This document shows positions 15,131-22,149 of a stretch of 23,487 nt of DNA, one piece after another. Source of the stretch: Candidatus Pelagibacterales bacterium. GTDB lineage: Bacteria > Pseudomonadota > Alphaproteobacteria > Pelagibacterales > AG-422-B15. Where the stretch lies: positions 1-23,487 of the forward strand of contig JADHQX010000006.1 of NCBI GenBank assembly GCA_016777745.1, read 5' to 3'. How positions within the stretch are numbered: the first letter of the stretch is position 1; every line of letters starts with the position of its first letter. Both the position numbers and the translations under genes were made by a program. A model generated the notes under the pieces. That model was not told where the DNA came from. It searched no databases and saw nothing but the letters and a program-made list of their open reading frames with translations.

Positions 15131-16873
15131 ATGTCAGAAAAAAAAATTAGAGGTGGTTCGTTAATTGCTAGAGCTTTAAAAGATAAAGGAATCCAACATG
15201 TTTTTACATTGTCTGGTGGTTTCTGTAACCCAGCTTTAGAGGGTTTTATGGAATGTCAAATGGAAGTCATAAACTGTCCTCACGAACAAGTAGCAGGTCA
15301 TATAGCTGATGGGCATACAAGAATTACAAGAAAACCAGCAGTTTGTCTTGTTGGCCCCGAGGGTTTTGCAAATGCTGTACCATCAATGATGGAAGCTTGG
15401 GGTGAAAGATCACCTGTAATATTTATAACTGGCTCAAGCAGTTTAAAAAGGCAGGGCTCAGGAGGTTTTAAAGAAATAGACGATGTCGCAATTGCTGCTC
15501 CATTAACAAAGTACAGTGCCAGTATAACTGACGGTACTCGAATTAGAGAGTTTGTAGATAAAGCATATAGAATAGCAACAAATGGTTACCCTGGTGCGGT
15601 TCATCTAAGTTTACCTGTTGATATTATGTTTTCATCTTTTTCTGAAAATGCAGGACTTGAAGAAAGACCTTTTTCACATGAAGCAAAACCTGTTGATAAA
15701 GCATGGCCTGATCCAAAAAATATTTCTGAAATATTAGAGCTTGCCTGTAATGCAAAAAAACCTGTTTTGATTGGTGGACATGGCATTTGGTGGTCTGGCT
15801 CTGAAAAAAAATTAGAGGAAGTTGGAAATAATTTACATATACCAATATTTAATATTCCTTATCATCAAAAATTACTTGGCGAGGAAGCAAATGCTTATAT
15901 GGGCTTAGCTGACATTCATCAATATCCTCCTTCTAAGTTTGCATTACACGAGTCTGACTTGGTTTTAATGGTTGGTGCAAGATTAGATAATCAAATGAAT
16001 TTTGGTAATCCCCCCCTTTTTCCTAAATCAACTAAGCTTGTTTGTGTTAATGGATCTCATGAAGAGATTGAACTAAATAGATCAGCAGATATGAACTTGT
16101 TATGTGACCCTGGTGTATTTTTTGATACTTTAAATAAACTTAAAACAAATAATAAATGGAACTTGGGTCATGAATGGTTTGATCTTAATAAATCTAAAAA
16201 ACAAGAATGGGTTGATAAAACTTTAGAAGACTTAAGCAAAGAAACTAAAGAAGCAGAAGCTAATGGAGGAAAAATGCATCCACTACAGCTAGCTTTGGAT
16301 GTGCAAGATGCTATTGGAGAAAAAGATTGGCTAGTTATAGATGGGGGTAACACTCATTTCTGGTCTGAAATAGCAATTAATATTGCAGGATCAAAAGGAA
16401 AAAAAATTGGAGGTATTTTACATCCAGGAACATTCAGTATGTTGGGAGTTGGTGTACCATTTGCACTGTCTGCAAAAAATATTAACCCTGACTCAAATGT
16501 AATTCTAATAAGTGGGGATGGAGCTTTTCTTTCTGGTGGTCTATCTATAGAGACTGCTTTTCAAGAAAATAAGCCAATAGTGGTAGTAATTGATAATAAT
16601 GGTGGATTAGATTGTATATCTCAGCAACAAGAACGTTTATTTGAAAGTGGAAAACACTTTGCAACTGATTTTAGAGACATACCATTTCATAAAATTTTTG
16701 AAGGATTTGGTGGCCATGGAGAGTTAGTTACAAAAAGAGAACAGCTAGCACCAGCATTAAAAAGAGCAATTAAAAGTGGCAAAACAGCTTGTGTAAATGT
16801 AAAAGCAAAAGGAGTAATAAGCCCGATAGTAGCTGCTGTTAGTGATAAAAGAGACAAGGCATCAATAGAATAA
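15131..16873 (+). CDS. Thiamine diphosphate-dependent enzyme (2-oxoacid decarboxylase / carboligase / 2-hydroxyacyl-CoA lyase-like)
   Basis: 580 residues with the three-domain layout of the acetolactate synthase/pyruvate decarboxylase superfamily. The N-terminal pyrimidine-binding domain has the catalytic Glu52 in CPHEQVAGHIADG (49-61). The middle domain carries GARLDNQMNFGNPP (282-295), which resembles the corresponding segment of 2-hydroxyacyl-CoA lyase and oxalyl-CoA decarboxylase more than the Arg-Phe-Asp-Asp-Arg segment of acetolactate synthase. The C-terminal domain has the ThDP/Mg motif, GDG at 462-464 to NN at 489-490. Glyoxylate carboligase is unlikely because it lacks the Glu. No acetolactate synthase small subunit is adjacent. 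Likely reactions are decarboxylation or C-C cleavage of the 2-oxo acid made by the upstream oxidase; CoA-thioester cleavage is an alternative. The ATG lies 4 bp after the oxidase stop. Confidence 0.88.
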   Translation: MSEKKIRGGSLIARALKDKGIQHVFTLSGGFCNPALEGFMECQMEVINCPHEQVAGHIADGHTRITRKPAVCLVGPEGFANAVPSMMEAWGERSPVIFITGSSSLKRQGSGGFKEIDDVAIAAPLTKYSASITDGTRIREFVDKAYRIATNGYPGAVHLSLPVDIMFSSFSENAGLEERPFSHEAKPVDKAWPDPKNISEILELACNAKKPVLIGGHGIWWSGSEKKLEEVGNNLHIPIFNIPYHQKLLGEEANAYMGLADIHQYPPSKFALHESDLVLMVGARLDNQMNFGNPPLFPKSTKLVCVNGSHEEIELNRSADMNLLCDPGVFFDTLNKLKTNNKWNLGHEWFDLNKSKKQEWVDKTLEDLSKETKEAEANGGKMHPLQLALDVQDAIGEKDWLVIDGGNTHFWSEIAINIAGSKGKKIGGILHPGTFSMLGVGVPFALSAKNINPDSNVILISGDGAFLSGGLSIETAFQENKPIVVVIDNNGGLDCISQQQERLFESGKHFATDFRDIPFHKIFEGFGGHGELVTKREQLAPALKRAIKSGKTACVNVKAKGVISPIVAAVSDKRDKASIE

Positions 16874-16877
16874 TCAT

Positions 16878-17213
16878 ATGGCGACTTTATCTTCTCACTT
16901 ATTAAACTCAGTAAATGGAACCCATGCAAATGGGGTAAAGGTTATAATTTTACAAATAAAACCAAATGGAGATAGAAAAACTTTTATTGAAACAGAAACA
17001 GATGTTGGTGGTAGAGTTTTAAAAGATTTTGATCTTACTTCAGAAGATTGTCTTTGTGATTATGAAATGATTTGTAAAACAGCAGATTATTTTTCAGAAA
17101 AAAATATTGTTTCAGAAGTTATAGTAAAATTTAAAATGGAAGATCCAAAAAAAAAATACCACTTACCAATCATTATATCACCAAATGGCTATTCTATTTG
17201 GTGGTCTAAATAG
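16878..17213 (+). CDS. Transthyretin-like / 5-hydroxyisourate hydrolase-family protein with altered C-terminus
   Basis: 111 residues, full length for the family. It matches 5-hydroxyisourate hydrolase (HIUase) from end to end: LSSHLLN near the start (His7), TDVGGRV (Arg46), TADYF (68-72), YHLPIIISPNGYS (94-106, His95). These three residues correspond to the His, Arg, His triad of HIUase. The nearly invariant C-terminal Tyr-Arg-Gly-Ser is absent; the protein ends WWSK after GYSI. Other reading frames of the 3' end do not encode YRGS, so this is not a simple frameshift. No uricase, OHCU decarboxylase or allantoinase gene is nearby. A hydrolase or cyclase for a different cyclic compound is plausible but unproven. 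No signal peptide. It sits 4 bp after the ThDP gene and 5 bp before the DmdA-like gene. Confidence 0.85.
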   Translation: MATLSSHLLNSVNGTHANGVKVIILQIKPNGDRKTFIETETDVGGRVLKDFDLTSEDCLCDYEMICKTADYFSEKNIVSEVIVKFKMEDPKKKYHLPIIISPNGYSIWWSK

Positions 17214-17218
17214 TATAA

Positions 17219-18340
17219 ATGAGTACCTCTGGTTTAAATATGTCAAGGCGCATAAGAAGAACGCCTTTTACAAATAAAGTTGAAGAGTGTGGTGTGACAG
17301 GTTTTTCTGTTGTTAATCACATGCTGCTGCCCAAAGCTTTTAAAAAATCAGTTGAAGAAGATTATTGGCATCTTAGATCAAATGTTCAATTGTGGGATGT
17401 TTCAGTTCAAAGACAAGTTCAAATTGAAGGTCCTGATGCTGAAAATTTAGTACAAAGAATGACACCTAGATCTATTAAGGGTATGAAAGTCAAAAAATGT
17501 TTTTACATTCCAATTATTGATGAAAATGCAGGAATGATAAATGATCCAGTTCTACTTAAACTAAGTGAAAATAAATTTTGGTTATCAATAGCTGACTCTG
17601 ATGTTTTATTGTGGGCAAAAGGATTGGCAATTGGGTCAAACTTAAAAGTCAAAATTGAAGAACCAAATGTTTATCCATTAGCAATTCAAGGACCTAAAGC
17701 TGAAGATTTGATGGCTTTAATATTTGGAGAAGAAGTTAGATCAATTAAATTTTTTAACTTTGGACTATTTAATTTTGAGGGAACGGAGCAGGTAATAGCT
17801 AGAGCTGGCTATAGCAAACAAGGTGGATTTGAAATTTATTTTAAAGGGTACGAATTAGGTGAAAAATTATGGGATACAATTTGGAAAGCAGGTAAAGAAT
17901 TTGATATTTCTCCAGGATGTCCTAACTTAATTGAAAGAATAGAGGGAGGACTAATGTCTTATGGTAATGATTTTACCAGAGAAAATAACCCTTTAGAGTG
18001 TAATCTTGAAATGTACTGTGCGGAGGATAATCAACACGATTTTATTGGTAAAGCTGCTTTAAATAAAATTAGAAAAGAGGGTATTAAACAAAAAATTAGA
18101 GGAATTGTTTTTGATGGTGACCCCTGTCCTACTTGTACAAAACCATTTCCTGTTTTTTCAAAAAATAAAAAAAAGATTGGACAGATTACTTCTGGAATTT
18201 ATTCACCAAGATTAAAAAAAAATGTTGGTCTTTCTATGATTTTAAAAGATCATTGGAACATTGGTAATGAAGTAATTGTTGAAACGCCAGATAACAAATT
18301 AAGAGCTGGGACCATATCCTCTTTGCCATTTCAAGAATAA
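17219..18340 (+). CDS. dmdA: DmdA-like dimethylsulfoniopropionate demethylase (tetrahydrofolate-dependent, GcvT fold)
   Basis: 373 residues, about the length of SAR11 DmdA (~369). DmdA transfers a methyl group from DMSP to tetrahydrofolate, giving methylmercaptopropionate. Recalled DmdA landmarks are present in order: SRRIRRTPFT (9-18), NHMLLP (33-38), the QLWDVS segment (57-62), INDPVLLKLSENKFW (107-121) with Asp109, IADSDV (124-129), AIQGPK (155-160), SKQGGFEIYF (199-208) with Glu205 and Tyr207, and CPNLIERIEGG plus LMSYGNDF (234-252). As I remember SAR11 DmdA, the residue before SKQGG is Trp197; here it is Tyr198, a possible change in the substrate pocket. A DmdA of another clade or a paralogue for a related sulfonium or betaine compound both remain possible. 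Fifth gene of the operon, without a Shine-Dalgarno; ATG 17240 is an alternative start. Confidence 0.7.
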   Translation: MSTSGLNMSRRIRRTPFTNKVEECGVTGFSVVNHMLLPKAFKKSVEEDYWHLRSNVQLWDVSVQRQVQIEGPDAENLVQRMTPRSIKGMKVKKCFYIPIIDENAGMINDPVLLKLSENKFWLSIADSDVLLWAKGLAIGSNLKVKIEEPNVYPLAIQGPKAEDLMALIFGEEVRSIKFFNFGLFNFEGTEQVIARAGYSKQGGFEIYFKGYELGEKLWDTIWKAGKEFDISPGCPNLIERIEGGLMSYGNDFTRENNPLECNLEMYCAEDNQHDFIGKAALNKIRKEGIKQKIRGIVFDGDPCPTCTKPFPVFSKNKKKIGQITSGIYSPRLKKNVGLSMILKDHWNIGNEVIVETPDNKLRAGTISSLPFQE

Positions 18341-18372
18341 TTAGATATACCAAAAGAAATTAAACTTTTAAA

Positions 18373-19497
18373 ATGCACAGAGCAGTTATAGCAGGTTATT
18401 CAAGATCACCTTTTACAATGGCGAGAAAAGGTGAGTTAATAGATATCAAACCAGTAAATTTATTGGCTGAAGTAATCAATAATCTTGTATCTAAAACTAA
18501 AGTTAATAAAAGCGATATAGAAGACATCGTAATTGGATGTGCTTTTCAAGTTGGAGAGCAATGTTTTAATATTGGTAAATTGGTAACTTTTTTAACCGAT
18601 ATGGATATCAAAACTTCTGGAATGACGGTTGATAGATGGTGTGGCTCATCAATGGAAGCTATTCATATTGCGGCAGGAAAAATTTCAATGGGATCTGGTA
18701 AAGTGTTTATATGTGGCGGTGTAGAAAGTATGACTAGAGTTAATACGGGCTTTGATCCGATGCCCTACCCTTATACGGAAAAAGAAAATCCAAATGTTTA
18801 TTTTTCGATGGGTATAACAGCAGAAAATGTAGCAAAGCAATACTCTATAACCAGAAAAGAACAGCAAGAATTCTCAATATCCAGTCATGCAAAAGCATTT
18901 GATGCACAATCCAAAGGAAACTTTACAAGTGAAATTGTCTCTATAGGAAATTGTTCTCAAGATAGCAATATTAGACCTGGTAGTAATCAAGAAAAATTAG
19001 ATGGGTTAAAGTTAGCATTTGATCAAAATGGAACAGTAACAGCCGCTACATCATCACCTCTAACTGATGGGGCAGCAGCAACATTAATTTGTGAAGAACA
19101 ATATGCTAGAGATAATAATTTAGAAATTTTAGCTAGAATCGTTTCTACATCTGTTCAGGGGTGTAAAGCTGACACTATGGGTCTAGGTCCAATTGGAGCT
19201 TCTCAAAAAGCTTTAGAGAGAGCTAAATTAACGATTAAAGATATAGATATCGTAGAACTAAATGAGGCATTTGCATCTCAATCATTGGCTTGCATAAAAG
19301 ATTTAGGTATAGATCAAAATAAAGTTAATTTAGATGGTGGTGCGTTAGCATTGGGTCATCCACTTGGAGCAACAGGTGCTAGAATTACTGGAAAAGCAGC
19401 TCAATTATTAAAAAGAGAAAATAAAAAATATGCCTTAGTCACTCAATGTATAGGTTTGGGAATGGGTATTGCTACAATTATTGAGTCTGTAGAATAA
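18373..19497 (+). CDS. Acetyl-CoA acyltransferase (thiolase)
   Basis: 374 residues, slightly short for the ~390-residue thiolase family but complete. All active-site elements are visible: nucleophilic Cys90 in DRWCGSS, NEAFA (297-301), GGALALGHPLGATGARI (322-338) with His329, and the second Cys359 in TQCIGLGMG. It should cleave a 3-ketoacyl-CoA with CoA or condense two acyl-CoAs. A catabolic role fits, since the beta-oxidation-type cluster at 1-4766 lacks a thiolase. Here it follows the DmdA-like gene by 32 bp, the widest gap inside the operon, and is followed by the aminotransferase after 8 bp. Whether it serves the operon's pathway or general beta-oxidation is open. Confidence 0.93.
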   Translation: MHRAVIAGYSRSPFTMARKGELIDIKPVNLLAEVINNLVSKTKVNKSDIEDIVIGCAFQVGEQCFNIGKLVTFLTDMDIKTSGMTVDRWCGSSMEAIHIAAGKISMGSGKVFICGGVESMTRVNTGFDPMPYPYTEKENPNVYFSMGITAENVAKQYSITRKEQQEFSISSHAKAFDAQSKGNFTSEIVSIGNCSQDSNIRPGSNQEKLDGLKLAFDQNGTVTAATSSPLTDGAAATLICEEQYARDNNLEILARIVSTSVQGCKADTMGLGPIGASQKALERAKLTIKDIDIVELNEAFASQSLACIKDLGIDQNKVNLDGGALALGHPLGATGARITGKAAQLLKRENKKYALVTQCIGLGMGIATIIESVE

Positions 19498-19505
19498 ATA
19501 TTCGT

Positions 19506-20387
19506 ATGCAACAATTACCTTTTGACAAAAGATCTGGAAAAATTTGGTTTAATAATGAATTGTGTGAATGGCAAGATGCTAGAGTTCATATAATTAGTCA
19601 TGGTATGCATTATGCCAGCTTAGTTTTTGAAGGTTTAAGAGTTTATAATACAAAAATATTTAAGTTAGAGGAACATATCGAGAGACTTTTTAATTCTGCA
19701 AGAATATTGGATATGAAAATTCCATATTCTAATCAAGAAATTATTGAAGCTACAAAGAAACTTATTTCAGACCAAAATATTAAAGATGGATATATAAGAC
19801 CCTTTGCATGGAGAGGTAGTGAAATGATGGGTGTCTCGGCACAAAATACTAAAATAAATGTAGCAATCGCAATATGGGATTGGCCTACATATTTTGATCC
19901 TACTTTAAAATCAAAAGGTATAAAATTAAATATATCCAAATGGCAAAGGCCTCCTCAAAACTCATCCCCCTGGCAGAGTAAAGCAGCAGGACTTTATATG
20001 ATTTGCACACTATCAAAACACCAAGCTGAAAAAGATGGTTTCACAGACTCATTAATGTTAGATCATGAGGGTAATGTAGCTGAAGCAACAAGTGCCAATA
20101 TCTTTTTTAAAGATAAAAATAATGAATTACATACACCAATACCAGACTCTTTTTTAGATGGTATTACCAGAAAAACAGTTATTGATCTTGCTAAATCAAA
20201 AAATATAAAAATAAACGAAAGAAAAATATCTCCCAATGAACTATCCAATTTTGTAGGGTGCTTCATAACAGGAACAGCAGCTGAAATCACACCCGTTGCA
20301 AATATCTTAGATAATAAGTTTGAAGTTTGTGATTTAATTAAAGACTTATCATCAGGTTATGAAATGCTTGTAGGTAAAAATAGCTAA
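19506..20387 (+). CDS. ilvE: Branched-chain-type aminotransferase, PLP fold type IV (IlvE-like)
   Basis: 293 residues, normal for class IV aminotransferases. Landmarks are SHGMHYASLVFEGLRVY (31-47), YIRPFAWRG (96-104), the PLP lysine Lys159 in WQSKAAGLY, and the cofactor-binding segment GNVAEATSANIFF (189-201) with Glu193, then GITRKTVIDLA and FITGTAAEITPV near the C-terminus. It interconverts branched-chain amino acids and their 2-oxo acids, with 2-oxoglutarate/glutamate as partner; other class IV specificities cannot be excluded. It is the last gene of the plus-strand train and converges on leuB, which makes the last-but-one intermediates of leucine. It could serve leucine synthesis, the operon's 2-oxo acid chemistry, or both. 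Confidence 0.88.
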   Translation: MQQLPFDKRSGKIWFNNELCEWQDARVHIISHGMHYASLVFEGLRVYNTKIFKLEEHIERLFNSARILDMKIPYSNQEIIEATKKLISDQNIKDGYIRPFAWRGSEMMGVSAQNTKINVAIAIWDWPTYFDPTLKSKGIKLNISKWQRPPQNSSPWQSKAAGLYMICTLSKHQAEKDGFTDSLMLDHEGNVAEATSANIFFKDKNNELHTPIPDSFLDGITRKTVIDLAKSKNIKINERKISPNELSNFVGCFITGTAAEITPVANILDNKFEVCDLIKDLSSGYEMLVGKNS

Positions 20388-20443
20388 ATAAGACTTAGAG
20401 GCCAAGTAGAAAATTTAGGAAACAAAACTATTAAGAGTATTTA
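20388..20443. other. Convergent intergenic spacer
   Basis: 56 bp between the ends of the aminotransferase (plus) and leuB (minus) genes. Both transcripts should end here, but I see no strong GC-rich hairpin with a U-tract on either strand. Confidence 0.5.
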
Positions 20444-21550
20444 TTATTTCAACTTTGAAATTATCGCATCACCCATTTCAGATGTTGATACTTCTTTTTT
20501 TCCCTTAGAAAAAATATCTTTTGTTCTAAGACCATCATTTAAGACATCTTGTACAGCTTTTTCTAAAGCATCAGCTTCATTATCTAAATCTAATGAATAT
20601 CTTAAGGCCATTGCAAAACTTAAAATTGAGGCTATTGGGTTTGCAATTCCTTTACCAGCTATATCTGGTGCAGAACCATGAATAGGCTCATACATAGCTC
20701 TCATCTCACCTTCTTTATTCTTTGCCCCAAGCGAAGCAGATGGTAGTAGACCTAAAGATCCAGTTAACATTGAAGCTTGATCCGAAAGCATGTCTCCAAA
20801 TAAATTGTCAGTAACAATCACATCAAATTGCTTTGGGTTTTTCAATAATTGCATTGCACAATTGTCAGCAAGCATATGACTTAATTCTACGTCTTTATAT
20901 TCTTTGTCGTGTAGCTCTTGAACTTCTTCTTTCCAAAGTTGTCCAGCCTCCATTACATTCGACTTTTCACATGAAGTAACCTTATTTGATCTCTTTCTTG
21001 CTAAATCAAAAGCAACTTTTGCTACTCTAACTATTTCACTAGTTGTATATGAGTGGGTATTAATCCCTTTTCTTTCACCATTTTCTATTGGCTTAATTCC
21101 TCTTGGTTCACCAAAATAAATTCCACCTGTTAATTCTCTCACTATCATAATGTCTAATCCAGATACGATTTCTGGCTTTAGAGTTGAGGCATCAACTAAT
21201 TGTTCAAAACAAATTGCAGGTCTTAAATTTGCGAATAATTTTAATTCTTTTCTTAATTTCAATAAGGCTCTTTCTGGTTTTTTTGAAAAATCTAAGTTAT
21301 CCCATTTTGGTCCACCAACTGCGCCCAACATAACAAATTCACTTTCTAAAGCTTTATAAAAAACCTCATCTGTAATTGGTGTTCCATGCTTATCATAAGA
21401 ACAACCACCAGCTAAATCTTCATCAATTTCAAAATCTAAAGATTTATTTGAATTCAACCATAAAATAACTTTTTTAACTTCTTGAATAACTTCAGGTCCA
21501 ATGCCATCCCCTGGTAAAAGTAAAATTTTTCTTTTTTTAATTTTTATCAT
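20444..21550 (-). CDS. leuB: 3-isopropylmalate dehydrogenase
   Basis: 368 residues, normal for LeuB. It oxidises and decarboxylates 3-isopropylmalate to 2-oxoisocaproate with NAD in leucine biosynthesis. Visible motifs are [10 protein letters not shown] (11-20), GAVGGPKWD (about 76-84), [13 protein letters not shown] (about 98-110, substrate-binding arginines), [14 protein letters not shown] (about 138-151), the catalytic Lys in [25 protein letters not shown] (the Mg-binding aspartates) and the NAD-contact region [18 protein letters not shown]. The GSAPDIAG segment fits IPMDH better than isocitrate dehydrogenase. The start overlaps the leuD end by 14 bp, so it is the third gene of a leuC-leuD-leuB operon. 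Confidence 0.96.
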   Translation of the reverse strand: MIKIKKRKILLLPGDGIGPEVIQEVKKVILWLNSNKSLDFEIDEDLAGGCSYDKHGTPITDEVFYKALESEFVMLGAVGGPKWDNLDFSKKPERALLKLRKELKLFANLRPAICFEQLVDASTLKPEIVSGLDIMIVRELTGGIYFGEPRGIKPIENGERKGINTHSYTTSEIVRVAKVAFDLARKRSNKVTSCEKSNVMEAGQLWKEEVQELHDKEYKDVELSHMLADNCAMQLLKNPKQFDVIVTDNLFGDMLSDQASMLTGSLGLLPSASLGAKNKEGEMRAMYEPIHGSAPDIAGKGIANPIASILSFAMALRYSLDLDNEADALEKAVQDVLNDGLRTKDIFSKGKKEVSTSEMGDAIISKLK

Positions 21551-22148
21551 TAAATATCCATGGTTTATTATTTTTTAAGTTTTCTTCAAAGGTTGTGATT
21601 TTTTCTTTTTTGGCTAATGACAGCGCAATATCATCAAGCCCTTCTAATAAACATTTTTTCTTAAAAGGATCAATATCAAACTTGATTTCACTATTTCCAA
21701 AAATTATCTTTTCTTCTTTTAGATCTATTGAAATTTCTTCTTTTCTTTTTGAATATTCTGATAATTCTTTTATTTTTTCTTCTGGTAAAATAATCGGCAA
21801 AATTCCATTTTTAAAACAGTTGCTGTAAAAAATGTCAGCATAACTTGAACTTATCACACATGTAATTCCAAAATCTAAAAGTGCCCAAGGTGCGTGCTCT
21901 CTTGATGAACCACAGCCAAAGTTTTTTCCTGCTATTAATATTTTTGATTGATTGTGAGGTTCTTGATTTAGAATAAAATCTTTTATTTCATTTCCATTGT
22001 CATCATACCTCATTTCAAAAAATAAGTTTTTTCCTAAACCTGTTCTTTTAATTGTTTTAAGAAATTGTTTTGGAATAATCATATCTGTATCAATATTCAC
22101 TATTGGTAAATATGCTGGGATACTAGTAAGTGAATTAAATTTTTGCAT
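21537..22148 (-). CDS. leuD: 3-isopropylmalate dehydratase small subunit
   Basis: With the ATG at 22148 the protein has 203 residues, typical for LeuD, and begins [15 protein letters not shown], matching the usual family N-terminus. A longer form from ATG 22175 (212 residues) would overlap leuC by 26 bp and adds a non-conserved leader, so I prefer the shorter one; its ATG follows the leuC stop by one base (TAAAATG). It is the swivel-domain subunit that joins LeuC to isomerise 2- and 3-isopropylmalate. Family segments are [34 protein letters not shown] and [17 protein letters not shown]. Confidence 0.95.
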   Translation of the reverse strand: MQKFNSLTSIPAYLPIVNIDTDMIIPKQFLKTIKRTGLGKNLFFEMRYDDNGNEIKDFILNQEPHNQSKILIAGKNFGCGSSREHAPWALLDFGITCVISSSYADIFYSNCFKNGILPIILPEEKIKELSEYSKRKEEISIDLKEEKIIFGNSEIKFDIDPFKKKCLLEGLDDIALSLAKKEKITTFEENLKNNKPWIFNDKN

Positions 22149-22149
22149 T

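Noticed and set aside
15131..16873. Glyoxylate carboligase (which would fit a purine pathway with an HIUase)
   Set aside because: That enzyme lacks the conserved catalytic Glu, which is present here as Glu52, and no other purine-degradation gene is nearby.
17147..17213. Frameshift hiding a normal YRGS C-terminus in the transthyretin-like gene
   Set aside because: I translated the other two frames of the 3' end; neither encodes YRGS, so the WWSK ending appears real.
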